From Cronobacter sakazakii (GTDB taxonomy: Bacteria; Pseudomonadota; Gammaproteobacteria; Enterobacterales; Enterobacteriaceae), in contig NZ_CP011047.1 in NCBI RefSeq assembly GCF_000982825.1, positions 2,542,001 through 2,606,000 on the forward strand: a stretch of 64,000 bases of DNA. Reading direction: 5' to 3'. The notes beneath the pieces are model-generated. The model made no database searches. It saw nothing but the letters and a program-made list of their open reading frames with translations, and had not been told where the DNA came from. This document shows, in pieces, positions 36,520 to 45,926 of this stretch (its first letter is position 1; every line of letters starts with the position of its first letter). A program made the translations under genes and the position numbers.

Positions 36520-37914
36520 ATGACAAATCTAAAAAAGCGCGAACGAGCCAAAACGAATGCATCGTTAATCTCTCTGGTGCAACGATTCTCCGACATAACC
36601 ATTATGTTCGTCGGACTGTGGGTGGTGTGCAGGATCAATGAGCTGCCGTTTTTCTACATGCATCTGCTGATGGCCCTGACCACCCTCGTTGTGTTCCAGA
36701 TGATTGGCGGGATCACCGATTTTTACCGCTCCTGGCGCGGCGTAAAAATCTCCACCGAACTGCTGCTGCTGTTGCAGAACTGGACCATGAGCCTGGTGTT
36801 CAGCGCCGGTCTGATGGCCTTTAACCCCGATTTCGAAAGCCCGTTCCGTGTTTATCTGGCCTGGTACCTTCTGACCGGCGCAGGTATGGTGATGTGCCGT
36901 TCGGCGATTCGCTTCGGCGCGGGCTGGCTGCGTAATCGCGGTTACAACACCCGTCGCGTGGCGATTGCGGGCGCGCAGCCGGTAGGCCAGCAGCTCGCCG
37001 ACAGCTTTCGCAATGAGCCCTGGCTTGGGTTTGAGGTCGTCGGCATTTACCACGATCCGGAACCGGGCGGCGTACCGACCGGCTGGGCAGGTAACCTTGA
37101 GCAGCTGGTGGAAGACGCCCGCACGGGCAAAATCCATAACGTCTATATCGCGATGTCCATGAGCGAAGAGGCGCAGATGAAGAAACTCGTGCGCGAGCTT
37201 TCTGACACCACCTGCTCAGTGATGCTGATCCCGGATGTGTTCACGTTCAACATCCTGCACTCGCGTCTTGACGATGTGAACGGCGTGCCGGTAGTGCCGC
37301 TGTATGACACGCCGCTCTCCGGCATCAACCGCGTGCTGAAACGCCTGGAAGATATCGTGCTGGCGTCTCTGATCCTGCTGCTGATTTCGCCGGTGCTGTG
37401 CTGTATCGCGGTTGCCGTGAAGCTCAGCTCGCCGGGCCCGATTATCTTCCGCCAGACCCGCTACGGTATGGACGGCAAGCCGATTATGGTGTGGAAATTC
37501 CGCTCCATGCGCGTGATGGAAAACGACAAAGTGGTGAAGCAGGCGACCCAGAACGACCCGCGCGTCACCAAAGTGGGCAACTTCCTGCGCCGCACTTCGC
37601 TTGATGAACTGCCGCAGTTTATCAACGTGCTGACCGGCGAGATGTCGATTGTCGGCCCACGTCCGCACGCGGTGGCGCATAACGAGCAGTATCGCGCGCT
37701 GATTCAGGGCTACATGCTGCGCCATAAAGTGAAACCGGGCATTACCGGCTGGGCGCAGATCAACGGCTGGCGCGGCGAGACCGATACCCTGGAGAAGATG
37801 GAAAAACGCATCGAGTTCGATCTGGAGTACATCCGCGAATGGAGCGTATGGCTCGATATCAAAATCGTTTTCCTGACCGTGTTCAAAGGCTTTGTTAACA
37901 AAGCGGCTTATTAA
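36520..37914 (+). CDS. wcaJ: WcaJ, UDP-glucose:undecaprenyl-phosphate glucose-1-phosphate transferase
   Basis: 464 aa initiating enzyme of colanic acid synthesis. The N-terminal half has four hydrophobic segments and a cytosolic Rossmann-like domain (RRVAIAGAQPVGQQLAD). The C-terminal catalytic PglC-like domain (about 270-464) holds VWKFRSMRV, LRRTSLDELPQFINVL and SIVGPRPHAVAHNEQY, the conserved DE and PRP elements. It places glucose-1-phosphate on the lipid carrier. It lies just before the flippase wzxC. Confidence 0.96.
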   Translation: MTNLKKRERAKTNASLISLVQRFSDITIMFVGLWVVCRINELPFFYMHLLMALTTLVVFQMIGGITDFYRSWRGVKISTELLLLLQNWTMSLVFSAGLMAFNPDFESPFRVYLAWYLLTGAGMVMCRSAIRFGAGWLRNRGYNTRRVAIAGAQPVGQQLADSFRNEPWLGFEVVGIYHDPEPGGVPTGWAGNLEQLVEDARTGKIHNVYIAMSMSEEAQMKKLVRELSDTTCSVMLIPDVFTFNILHSRLDDVNGVPVVPLYDTPLSGINRVLKRLEDIVLASLILLLISPVLCCIAVAVKLSSPGPIIFRQTRYGMDGKPIMVWKFRSMRVMENDKVVKQATQNDPRVTKVGNFLRRTSLDELPQFINVLTGEMSIVGPRPHAVAHNEQYRALIQGYMLRHKVKPGITGWAQINGWRGETDTLEKMEKRIEFDLEYIREWSVWLDIKIVFLTVFKGFVNKAAY

Positions 37915-37926
37915 GGGTAGTGGGTC

Positions 37927-39405
37927 ATGAGCCTTCGCGACAAAACCATTAGCGGTGCCAAGTGGTCCGCCATTTCGACGGTGATTATCATCAGCCTTGG
38001 GCTGGTGCAGATGACCATCCTGGCGCGGCTGATGGATGGCCATCAGTTCGGCCTGCTGACCATTAGCCTGGTGATTATCGCGCTGGCCGATACGCTTTCC
38101 GATTTCGGGATTGCGAACTCGATTATTCAGCGCAAATCCATCAGCAACCTGGAGCTCACCACGCTCTACTGGCTGAACGTGGGGCTGGGGATTGTGGTCT
38201 GCGCCGTGGTGTTTCTGTTAAGCGATCTTATCGCGGGCGTGCTGCACAACCCGGATCTGGCACCGCTTATCAGAACGCTGGCGTTCGCCTTCGTGGTTAT
38301 CCCGCACGGCCAGCAGTTCCGCGCGCTGATGCAAAAGGAGCTGGAGTTTAACAAGATTGGCGCCATCGAAACTTTCTCGGTGCTGGCGGGCTTCACCTTT
38401 ACGGTGGTATCCGCCCAGTACTGGCCGGTGGCGATGACCGCGATCCTCGGTTATCTGGTTAACACGGCGGTGCGCACCGCGCTGTTCGGGTTCTTCGGGC
38501 GTAAGATTTACCGTCCTGGCCTGCATTTCTCGCTCTCGTCAGTCTCCTCGAACCTGAAGTTTGGCGCGTGGCTGACGGCTGACAGCCTGGTGAACTACGT
38601 CAACACCAATCTCTCGACGCTGGTGCTGGCGCGCATCCTCGGCGCGGCGGTCGCGGGCGGCTATAACCTCGCGTACAACGTGGCGGTGGTGCCGCCGATG
38701 AAGCTCAACCCGATTATCACCCGCGTGCTGTTCCCGGCGTTCGCCAAAATCCAGGATGACATCGATAAGCTGCGTGTGAATTTCTACAAGCTGCTCTCGG
38801 TGGTCGGGATCATTAACTTCCCGGCGCTGCTCGGCCTGATGGTGGTATCGAACAACTTCGTGCCGCTGGTGTTTGGCGAGAAGTGGGTAAGCATTGTGCC
38901 GATTCTGCAACTGCTGTGCGTTGTTGGTCTCCTGCGCTCTATCGGCAACCCGATTGGCTCGCTGCTGATGGCGAAAGCGCGCGTGGATATCAGCTTTAAA
39001 TTCAACGTGTTTAAAACCTTCCTGTTTATTCCGGCGATTGTCGCGGGCGGGCATCTTGGTGGCGCGCTCGGCGTGACGCTCGGCTTCCTGCTGGTGCAGA
39101 TTATCAACACCGTGCTGAGCTATTTCATCATGATTAAACCAGTGCTGGGCTCCAGCTACCGCGAGTATATCCAGAGCATTCTGCTGCCATTCTGGCTCTC
39201 GCTGCCTACGCTTGTGGTCAGCTACGCGCTTGGCGTGGCGTTGAAAGGCCATCTGGCGCTTGCGCCGCTGCTGGCGGTGCAGATTGCCGCGGGCGTACTG
39301 GCCTTCGCCGTGACGATTGTGCTGTCGCGCAATGCGCTGGTGGTAGAGCTGAAACGCCAGTTTTGCCGCAACGATAAAATGAAAATGCTGCTCCGTGCAG
39401 GCTGA
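37927..39405 (+). CDS. wzxC: WzxC, colanic acid repeat-unit flippase
   Basis: 492 aa MOP/PST-family exporter with about 12-14 hydrophobic segments, moving the undecaprenyl-linked colanic acid unit to the periplasmic face. The start MSLRDKTISGAKWSAISTV and the loop with LARLMDGHQFGLLTISLVII are PST-family features. The length matches E. coli WzxC. Confidence 0.96.
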   Translation: MSLRDKTISGAKWSAISTVIIISLGLVQMTILARLMDGHQFGLLTISLVIIALADTLSDFGIANSIIQRKSISNLELTTLYWLNVGLGIVVCAVVFLLSDLIAGVLHNPDLAPLIRTLAFAFVVIPHGQQFRALMQKELEFNKIGAIETFSVLAGFTFTVVSAQYWPVAMTAILGYLVNTAVRTALFGFFGRKIYRPGLHFSLSSVSSNLKFGAWLTADSLVNYVNTNLSTLVLARILGAAVAGGYNLAYNVAVVPPMKLNPIITRVLFPAFAKIQDDIDKLRVNFYKLLSVVGIINFPALLGLMVVSNNFVPLVFGEKWVSIVPILQLLCVVGLLRSIGNPIGSLLMAKARVDISFKFNVFKTFLFIPAIVAGGHLGGALGVTLGFLLVQIINTVLSYFIMIKPVLGSSYREYIQSILLPFWLSLPTLVVSYALGVALKGHLALAPLLAVQIAAGVLAFAVTIVLSRNALVVELKRQFCRNDKMKMLLRAG

Positions 39406-39433
39406 TCCCGTTAAAAATTATTGATGCGCGAGC

Positions 39434-39455
39434 CCCGCTGACAGCGTGCAGCGGG
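39434..39455 (+). repeat. Hairpin between wzxC and wcaK
   Basis: CCCGCTG (39434-39440) and CAGCGGG (39449-39455) form a 7-bp stem with an 8-base loop, in the 79-bp spacer before wcaK. There is no T-run. It is the fifth GC-rich hairpin at a block boundary in this operon. Confidence 0.45.
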
Positions 39456-39484
39456 TAGCGAGAGCGTATATTTCAGAGGTCAAC

Positions 39485-40765
39485 ATGAAGTTACTCATTC
39501 TTGGCAACCACACCTGCGGAAACCGTGGCGACAGCGCCATCCTGCGCGGTCTTATCGATGCGATAGCGCTGCAGGACCCTTCAGCGGAAGTGGACGTGAT
39601 GAGCCGCTACCCGGTGAGCTCCGCCTGGCTGCTGGACAGAGAGGTCATGCCTGACCCGCTCTACAAACAGATGAAGCAGTTTAACAACGCGGCGGGCGTG
39701 ATGGGCCGCGTGAAGAAAGTGCTGCGCCGCCGCTACCAGCACCAGGTGTTGCTCGCCAAAGTGACCGGCAACGGCAAGCTGCGCAATATCTCTCTGCCGC
39801 AGGGCTTTACCGATTTTGTCGGCCTGCTTAGCGGTTACGACGCGATTATCCAGGTTGGCGGTTCGTTCTTCGTCGATCTCTACGGCACCCCGCAGTTTGA
39901 ACACGCGCTGTGCGCCTTTATGGCGAAAAAACCGCTGTTTATGGTGGGCCACAGCGTCGGCCCGTTCCAGGAGCCGCAGTTTAATCAGCTCGCCAATTAT
40001 GTGTTCGGCCATTGCGACGCGCTGATCCTCCGCGAAACCGTGAGCCTGGATCTGATGAAAAAAGGTCAGATTGACACCTCGAAAGTGGAACTGGGCGTCG
40101 ATACCGCCTGGCTGGTTGAGCATCACAATGACGATTTCGTCGCGAGCTACGCGGTGCAGCACTGGCTGGACGTGGCGGCGCGCGACAAGACCGTGGCGAT
40201 TACGCTACGCGAGCTGGCGCCGTTCGACAAACGTCTCGGCACCACCCAACAGGCCTACGAACAGGCTTTCGCCAATGTGGTGAACCGCATTATCGACGAA
40301 GGCTATCAGGTGCTGGCGCTCTCTACTTGTACCGGTATCGACAGCTACAACAAAGATGACCGTATGGTGGCGCTGAATCTCAGCAAGCTAGTGAAAGATC
40401 CGTCGCGCTTCCACGTGGTGATGGATGAACTGAACGATCTCGAAATGGGCAAAATTCTCGGCGCATGCGAACTGACCGTCGGCACCCGTTTGCACTCGGC
40501 GATTATCTCGATGAACTTCGGGACGCCGGCGATTGCCATTAACTACGAACACAAATCGGCAGGCATCATGCAGCAGCTCGGCATGCCGGAGATGGCGATT
40601 GAGATCCGCCACCTGCTGGACGGCTCGTTGCAGGCGATGGTGGGCGACACGCTCGGCCAGCTGCCGGCGATTAACGAACGCCTCGCCACGGCGGTCGCCG
40701 CCGAGCGCGAAAAAGGCCATCAGATGGTGAAATCCGTACTGATGCGCGCGGGAGGAGCCCGATGA
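39485..40765 (+). CDS. wcaK: WcaK, colanic acid pyruvyltransferase-type protein
   Basis: 426 aa polysaccharide pyruvyl transferase family (CsaB-like) protein, the likely source of the pyruvate ketal on colanic acid. N-terminal LLILGNHTCGNRGDSAILRG is the glycine-rich binding motif; TVGTRLHSAIISMNF near 330-345 is the family's conserved RLH region. The start MKLLILG at 39485, with upstream AGAGG, gives the E. coli length; the open frame extends 13 codons upstream. Confidence 0.94.
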   Translation: MKLLILGNHTCGNRGDSAILRGLIDAIALQDPSAEVDVMSRYPVSSAWLLDREVMPDPLYKQMKQFNNAAGVMGRVKKVLRRRYQHQVLLAKVTGNGKLRNISLPQGFTDFVGLLSGYDAIIQVGGSFFVDLYGTPQFEHALCAFMAKKPLFMVGHSVGPFQEPQFNQLANYVFGHCDALILRETVSLDLMKKGQIDTSKVELGVDTAWLVEHHNDDFVASYAVQHWLDVAARDKTVAITLRELAPFDKRLGTTQQAYEQAFANVVNRIIDEGYQVLALSTCTGIDSYNKDDRMVALNLSKLVKDPSRFHVVMDELNDLEMGKILGACELTVGTRLHSAIISMNFGTPAIAINYEHKSAGIMQQLGMPEMAIEIRHLLDGSLQAMVGDTLGQLPAINERLATAVAAEREKGHQMVKSVLMRAGGAR

Positions 40766-41982
40766 AAGTCAGCTTCTTTCTGCTGAAATTCCCGGTCGCT
40801 TCCGAAACGTTCGTCCTGAACCAGATCGTCGGCTTTATCAACATGGGGTATGAGGTGGAGATCGTCTCGCTGCAGAAGGGCGATCTGAAGAACACCCATG
40901 CCGCGTACACCGAATACAACCTGGCGCAGAAAACCCGTTTTCTGCTGGAAGAGCCGGAAGGCAAAGCCGCGAAGCTTAAATATCGCGCCAGCCATACCGC
41001 CCGTGGGCTGTTTAACGCCCGCACCTGGCGGGCGCTCAACATGGCGCGCTACGGCGACGAGGCGCGCAACCTGATCCTCTCGGCCATTTGCGGACGCGTG
41101 CCCGGCACGCTGAAAGCGGATGTGTTTATCGCGCACTTTGGCCCGGCGGGCGTGACCGCCGCCAAGCTTCGCGAGCTGGGCGTGCTGGACGGCAAAATCG
41201 CGACCGTGTTCCATGGCATCGATGTGTCGCACCGTGAAGTGCTGACGCGCTACACGCCGGAGTACCAGCAGCTTTTCCGCCGCGGCGATTTGATGCTGCC
41301 GATTAGCGAACTGTGGGCCGAACGCCTGAAAGCGATGGGCTGCCCGCAGGAGAAAATCGCCGTCTCGCGCATGGGCGTGGACATGGAGAAATTCTCGCTG
41401 CGCCCGCTGAAGCAGCCAGGCACGCCGCTGGAGATTATCTCCGTAGCGCGCCTGACCGAGAAAAAGGGGCTGCATGTGGCGATCGAGGCCTGCCGCCTGC
41501 TGAAAGGCCGCGGCGTGGACTTTCGTTACAACATTCTGGGCACCGGGCCGTGGGAGCGCCGCCTGCATACGCTGATTGAGCAGTATGGCCTGGAAGATTG
41601 CGTCTTTATGCCGGGCTTTAAGCCGAGTCATGAAGTGAAAGCGATGCTCGACGGAGCCGATCTGTTCCTGCTGCCTTCCGTCACCGGCGTCGATGGCGAT
41701 ATGGAAGGGATTCCGGTGGCGCTGATGGAGGCGATGGCCGTGGGCATTCCGGTTATCTCCACGCTGCACAGCGGCATTCCGGAGCTTATTGATGCCGAAA
41801 AATCGGGCTGGCTGGTGCCGGAAAACGACGCGCACGCGCTGGCGGATAAGCTTCAGGCCTTCGCTGAAATCGACGAGCAGACGCTGCGCCCGATGCTGAC
41901 CCGCGCCCGTGAAAAAGTGGAAACCGAGTTTAACCAGCAGCGCATCTACCGCGAACTCGCGGGCCTGCTGCAAACCCTGTAA
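40762..41982 (+). CDS. wcaL: WcaL, colanic acid glycosyltransferase (GT4)
   Basis: 406 aa GT-B transferase, thought to add the galactose or side-branch sugar in colanic acid. Donor-domain motifs are ISVARLTEKKGLHVAIEACR (near 230) and GIPVALMEAMAVGIPVISTL, the E(x7)E region near 315. N-terminal FPVASETFVLNQIVGFINMG is the family-typical start. It overlaps wcaK by 4 bp. Confidence 0.94.
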   Translation: MKVSFFLLKFPVASETFVLNQIVGFINMGYEVEIVSLQKGDLKNTHAAYTEYNLAQKTRFLLEEPEGKAAKLKYRASHTARGLFNARTWRALNMARYGDEARNLILSAICGRVPGTLKADVFIAHFGPAGVTAAKLRELGVLDGKIATVFHGIDVSHREVLTRYTPEYQQLFRRGDLMLPISELWAERLKAMGCPQEKIAVSRMGVDMEKFSLRPLKQPGTPLEIISVARLTEKKGLHVAIEACRLLKGRGVDFRYNILGTGPWERRLHTLIEQYGLEDCVFMPGFKPSHEVKAMLDGADLFLLPSVTGVDGDMEGIPVALMEAMAVGIPVISTLHSGIPELIDAEKSGWLVPENDAHALADKLQAFAEIDEQTLRPMLTRAREKVETEFNQQRIYRELAGLLQTL

Positions 41983-41993
41983 CCCGAGGTTTT

Positions 41994-43409
41994 ATGCGTA
42001 AAATCATGTCGTCCGGGCGTCTTTCCCGCCGGACTTTCGTGCAGGCCAGCGCCGCTGCGGCGCTGATGCCGCTGTTGCACAGCCGCGCCGCCCAGGCCGT
42101 CACGGGCGGCAAGACCGTCAATGTTGCTGACTTCTACAAGGACAACTGGCCGCAGGCGTTCAAGCTTGCTTTTAGTGAAGCGCAGACCGTGGAAGTGCCC
42201 GAAAGCCTCACCTGCGACAACATTAACAGCCCGGTCTTTATGCCAGCCGGGAAAACCCTGCGGGTGCTCGGCGCACTCAAAGGCAACGGCAAAGGCCGTT
42301 TCATTTTGCAGGACGGCTGCCAGATTGTGGGTGAGAAAAAAGGGCGTCTGCATAACATCATTCTCGACGTGCGCGGCTCGCAGGTGGCGATTAAAGGCAT
42401 CGAGATGAGCGGTTTTGGCCCGGTCATGCAGATTTACATCGGCGGCAAAAAACCGCAGAAGATGCAGGATCTCGTGATCGACGATATCTACATCCACGAC
42501 GCCAACTACGGCATTCTGCGCCAGGGTTTTCATAACGAACTGCGCAACGTGCGTATCACTAACGGACGCTTTGAACGTCTCCAGGGCGATGCCATCGAAT
42601 GGAACGTGGCGATTAATGATTCGGAGCTTCTCATCTCCGACCACGTCCTTGACCAGATCAACTGCACCAACGGCAAAATCAACTGGGGTATCGGCATTGG
42701 CCTTGCGGGCAGCACCTACGATAACGCCTACCCGGAAAGCCAGGCGGTGAAGAACTTCGTGGTGGCGAATATCACCGGCAGCAACTGCCGCCAGCTGGTG
42801 CACGTGGAGAACGGCAAGCATTTCGTCATTCGTAATGTGAAAGCGAAAAACATCACGCCAGACTTCAGTAAGACCGCAGGCATCGATAACGCGACGGTCG
42901 CGATTTATGGCTGCGATAACTTTCTTATCGATGACGTGACGATGGTGAACAGCGCCGGGATGCTGATCGGCTACGGCGTTATCAAAGGGAATTACCTGTC
43001 GATTCCGCAGAACTTCAAGCTGAACAATATCCATATGGATAACCGTAACCTGCCTTATAAGCTGCGCGGGATTCAGATCTCATCCGGTAACGCGACCTCG
43101 TTTGTCGCTATCACGAACGTGGATATGAAGCGCGCGACGCTTGAGCTGCATAACAAGCCGCAACACCTGTTTGTGCGTAACGTCAAAGTGATGCAGGAGT
43201 CGTCCGTCGGCCCCGCGCTGAAGATGCAATTTGATCTGCGCAAAGACGTGCGCGGCCGTTTTATGGCCAAAGACGACACGCTGCTGTCGCTTGCCAACAT
43301 TCAGGCGGTGAACGAGAAAGGGCAGAGTTCGGTCGATATTGACCGCGTGGATCATCAGCACGTGAATACGCAAATGCTGAATTTTGCGCTGCCGCAAAGG
43401 ACACGCTAA
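41994..43409 (+). CDS. wcaM: WcaM, colanic acid cluster protein (beta-helix, Tat-type signal)
   Basis: 471 aa protein of unknown molecular function, the last gene of the colanic acid operon. The N-terminus has a twin-arginine motif in LSRRTFVQASAAAALMPLL, with a likely cleavage after AAQA near residue 36, predicting folded export to the periplasm. The mature part is a right-handed parallel beta-helix of pectate lyase type (repeated N-I/V-T/D turns such as VVANITGSNCRQLVHVENG). A role in processing or export of the polysaccharide is inference. Confidence 0.92.
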   Translation: MRKIMSSGRLSRRTFVQASAAAALMPLLHSRAAQAVTGGKTVNVADFYKDNWPQAFKLAFSEAQTVEVPESLTCDNINSPVFMPAGKTLRVLGALKGNGKGRFILQDGCQIVGEKKGRLHNIILDVRGSQVAIKGIEMSGFGPVMQIYIGGKKPQKMQDLVIDDIYIHDANYGILRQGFHNELRNVRITNGRFERLQGDAIEWNVAINDSELLISDHVLDQINCTNGKINWGIGIGLAGSTYDNAYPESQAVKNFVVANITGSNCRQLVHVENGKHFVIRNVKAKNITPDFSKTAGIDNATVAIYGCDNFLIDDVTMVNSAGMLIGYGVIKGNYLSIPQNFKLNNIHMDNRNLPYKLRGIQISSGNATSFVAITNVDMKRATLELHNKPQHLFVRNVKVMQESSVGPALKMQFDLRKDVRGRFMAKDDTLLSLANIQAVNEKGQSSVDIDRVDHQHVNTQMLNFALPQRTR

Positions 43410-43544
43410 ACCGCATGCCGAATATAATAAAGTGCCGATCGTACGATGCCAGATGCGTATTTTCTGTGCAAAGTCACGCGATTTGATACTGGCGATCCGG
43501 CTGCAAAAGCTTATACTTCCTCAAATTAATAAGGGAATCTCATT

Positions 43545-43594
43545 AACTGAAAGACGCTTCCTGAGATAAGAGGATGGCGCTTTCAGTTTTTTAT
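43545..43594 (+). terminator. Intrinsic terminator ending the colanic acid operon
   Basis: AACTGAAAGACGC and GCGCTTTCAGTT pair with one bulge around a ~19-base loop, followed by TTTTTTATT. It lies about 135 bp after wcaM and 30 bp before gnu, so gnu probably has its own promoter or depends on read-through. Confidence 0.8.
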
Positions 43595-43624
43595 TGAAGC
43601 AGTCACTAACGCATCGGGCAGGTT

Positions 43625-44620
43625 ATGAAAGAGAAGGTGATTTTTATCGGCGCGTCTGGGTTTGTCGGCACCAGACTGATTGAAAGGGCACTGTCTGACT
43701 TCGATATTACGAATTTTGATAAGCAAAACAGCCACTTCTATCCCGATATCACGGTAGCAGGTGATGTGCGTGATAAAGCTTCTCTGGAGAAGCAGCTTAG
43801 CGAGTGTTCGACCGTTGTGTTGCTGGCCGCAGAGCATCGTGATGATGTCAGTCCTACCTCGCTGTACTATGACGTTAATGTTGAAGGCACCCGTAACGTG
43901 CTTGACGCGATGGATAAGCACAACATCAAAAATATCATTTTCACCAGTTCTGTAGCGGTGTATGGCCTCAATAAAAAGAACCCGGATGAAAACCACCCGG
44001 TTGACCCTTTCAATCATTACGGCAAAAGCAAATGGCAGGCTGAAGAAGTCTTGCGTGAATGGTTTAACCGCGCGCCGGATACCCGTTCTTTAACGATAAT
44101 TCGTCCGACCGTCATTTTCGGCGAGCGTAACCGTGGCAACGTCTATAATTTACTCAAACAGATAGCCAGTGGTCGCTTTGCTATGGTTGGCGCAGGTAAT
44201 AATTACAAATCAATGGCTTATGTAGGGAATATCGTTGAGTTTATTACCTGGAAACTGAAAAATGTCATGCCCGGCTATCAGGTTTACAATTATGTCGATA
44301 AGCCTGATCTCAATATGAATCAGCTAGTTGCAGAGGTAGAGAAGAGTCTCGATAAAAAGATCCCTTCAGTACATCTTCCTTATCCGCTCGGTATGTTAGG
44401 TGGTTATTGCTTTGATATCCTTAGCAAAATCACTGGTAAGAAGTATGCTGTCAGTGCCGTCCGTGTTAAAAAGTTCTGTGCAACTACCCAGTTTGACGCG
44501 ACTAAAGTGCATCAGTCAGGTTTCATCGCGCCCTACACGCTCTCAGAAGGGCTCGATCGCACATTACAATATGAGTTTGTTGCTGTGAAACAGGACGATA
44601 TTACGTTTGTTTCTGAGTAA
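43625..44620 (+). CDS. gnu: Gnu, GlcNAc-PP-undecaprenol 4-epimerase
   Basis: 331 aa extended short-chain dehydrogenase, extremely similar in sequence to E. coli O157 Gnu (Z3206), which interconverts GlcNAc-PP-undecaprenol and GalNAc-PP-undecaprenol so that WecA-started O units can begin with GalNAc. The NAD-binding GASGFVGTRL is at 8-17; FTSSVAVYGLN and the catalytic YGKSKWQAEE (Tyr/Lys about 137/141) follow. Its location between wcaM and galF is the same as in E. coli O157. It could be mis-annotated as a UDP-sugar 4-epimerase (galE/gne). Confidence 0.92.
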   Translation: MKEKVIFIGASGFVGTRLIERALSDFDITNFDKQNSHFYPDITVAGDVRDKASLEKQLSECSTVVLLAAEHRDDVSPTSLYYDVNVEGTRNVLDAMDKHNIKNIIFTSSVAVYGLNKKNPDENHPVDPFNHYGKSKWQAEEVLREWFNRAPDTRSLTIIRPTVIFGERNRGNVYNLLKQIASGRFAMVGAGNNYKSMAYVGNIVEFITWKLKNVMPGYQVYNYVDKPDLNMNQLVAEVEKSLDKKIPSVHLPYPLGMLGGYCFDILSKITGKKYAVSAVRVKKFCATTQFDATKVHQSGFIAPYTLSEGLDRTLQYEFVAVKQDDITFVSE

Positions 44621-44770
44621 AAAGCGCTCAGTGACGAACGTAAAATCTGCATTTTATTTGTGTGTAAGGGACGCTCTGAAAATCGTTTTGGCTGTTTTCC
44701 GAATTCTCTGAGCCCAATTAAGAGTTAAGTCAGTTCTTATGTTATCAGGTATCTGAAAATCACAGAATGA

Positions 44771-44804
44771 CAGCCGTGAAATACGCATTTAGGTCACACG
44801 GCTG
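44771..44804 (+). repeat. Hairpin in the gnu-galF spacer
   Basis: CAGCCGTG (44771-44778) and CACGGCTG (44797-44804) form an 8-bp stem with an 18-base loop, 45 bp upstream of galF. No T-run follows. It may be part of the galF leader. Confidence 0.45.
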
Positions 44805-44849
44805 TGATTGACCAAATTCAAGATAACAAACATTTAGAGGTGGAAAGAG

Positions 44850-45740
44850 ATGGTTAATTTGAAAGCAGTTATTCCCGTCGCAGGGCTCGGCATGCATATG
44901 CTGCCTGCCACCAAGGCGATTCCAAAGGAGATGCTGCCGATTGTCGACAAACCGATGATTCAATACATTGTCGACGAAATCGTAGCGGCAGGGATCAAGG
45001 AAATTGTGCTGGTTACCCACTCCTCCAAGAACGCGGTTGAGAACCACTTCGACACCTCTTACGAACTCGAAGCGCTGCTTGAACAGCGTGTGAAGCGCCA
45101 GCTTCTTGCGGAAGTGCAGTCTATCTGCCCGCCGGGCGTGACCATCATGAATGTGCGTCAGGCGCAGCCGCTGGGCCTTGGTCACTCTATTCTGTGTGCG
45201 CGTCCGATTATCGGCGATAACCCGTTTGTTGTCGTGCTGCCGGATGTTATTATTGATGCCGCTTCTGCTGACCCACTGCGTTATAACCTGGCCGCTATGA
45301 TTGCGCGGTTCCAGGAAAATGGCCGCAGCCAGGTGCTGGCGAAGCGTATGGCAGGCGATCTCTCTGAATATTCAGTGATAACTACTCAGGATCCGCTGGA
45401 TACTGAAGGCAAAATCAGCCGTATCGTTGATTTCATCGAGAAACCGGACCAGCCGCAGACGCTGAATTCTGATCTGATGGCGGTCGGGCGCTATGTGCTC
45501 TCTGCCGATGTCTGGGAAGAGCTTGCGAAAACCGAACCGGGCGCCTGGGGACGTATCCAGCTGACCGATGCTATCGCTCGTCTGAACGAGAATCAGCCTG
45601 TTGAAGCGATGCTGATGACCGGCGAAAGCTACGATTGCGGTAAGAAAATGGGTTACATGAAAGCGTTCGTCAATTACGGCCTGCGTAACCTGAAAGAAGG
45701 GCAGAAGTTCCGCGAGAGCATTAAGAAACTGCTGGCATAA
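44850..45740 (+). CDS. galF: GalF, UTP-glucose-1-phosphate uridylyltransferase-like regulator
   Basis: 296 aa. The active-site loop reads VAGLGMHMLPATKAIPKEML; GalU enzymes have GTRMLPATKAIPKEML there, so the catalytic threonine-arginine pair is replaced by Met-His, as in E. coli GalF, which has little enzyme activity and modulates GalU. The uridine-binding FIEKPDQPQ is kept. galF marks the left border of the O-antigen locus. A good ribosome site (TTAGAGGTGGAAAGAG) precedes it. Confidence 0.95.
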   Translation: MVNLKAVIPVAGLGMHMLPATKAIPKEMLPIVDKPMIQYIVDEIVAAGIKEIVLVTHSSKNAVENHFDTSYELEALLEQRVKRQLLAEVQSICPPGVTIMNVRQAQPLGLGHSILCARPIIGDNPFVVVLPDVIIDAASADPLRYNLAAMIARFQENGRSQVLAKRMAGDLSEYSVITTQDPLDTEGKISRIVDFIEKPDQPQTLNSDLMAVGRYVLSADVWEELAKTEPGAWGRIQLTDAIARLNENQPVEAMLMTGESYDCGKKMGYMKAFVNYGLRNLKEGQKFRESIKKLLA

Positions 45741-45787
45741 GCCAGCCGTTCTCTGCAGAACGCTATACAGGCAGGATAGCCTTTGAT

Positions 45788-45857
45788 AAAACGGCAGTTG
45801 AGCATTCGGGTTGATAAGCATTTATACTCGACGGACTCGCTGCCGTTTTGTTTTTTG
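45788..45857 (+). terminator. Intrinsic terminator after galF
   Basis: AAAACGGCAG (45788-45797) and CTGCCGTTTT (45840-45849) form a 10-bp stem with a long loop, followed by GTTTTTT. It lies 48 bp after galF and separates it from the O-antigen promoter. The loop (about 42 bases) is long for a terminator. Confidence 0.65.
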
Positions 45858-45926
45858 GTGCAAGCGCTGTGACGGGGCCATAATCCGAAATAGTTACCGA
45901 GATCGACTATCCCGTCAAAAAAGCTA

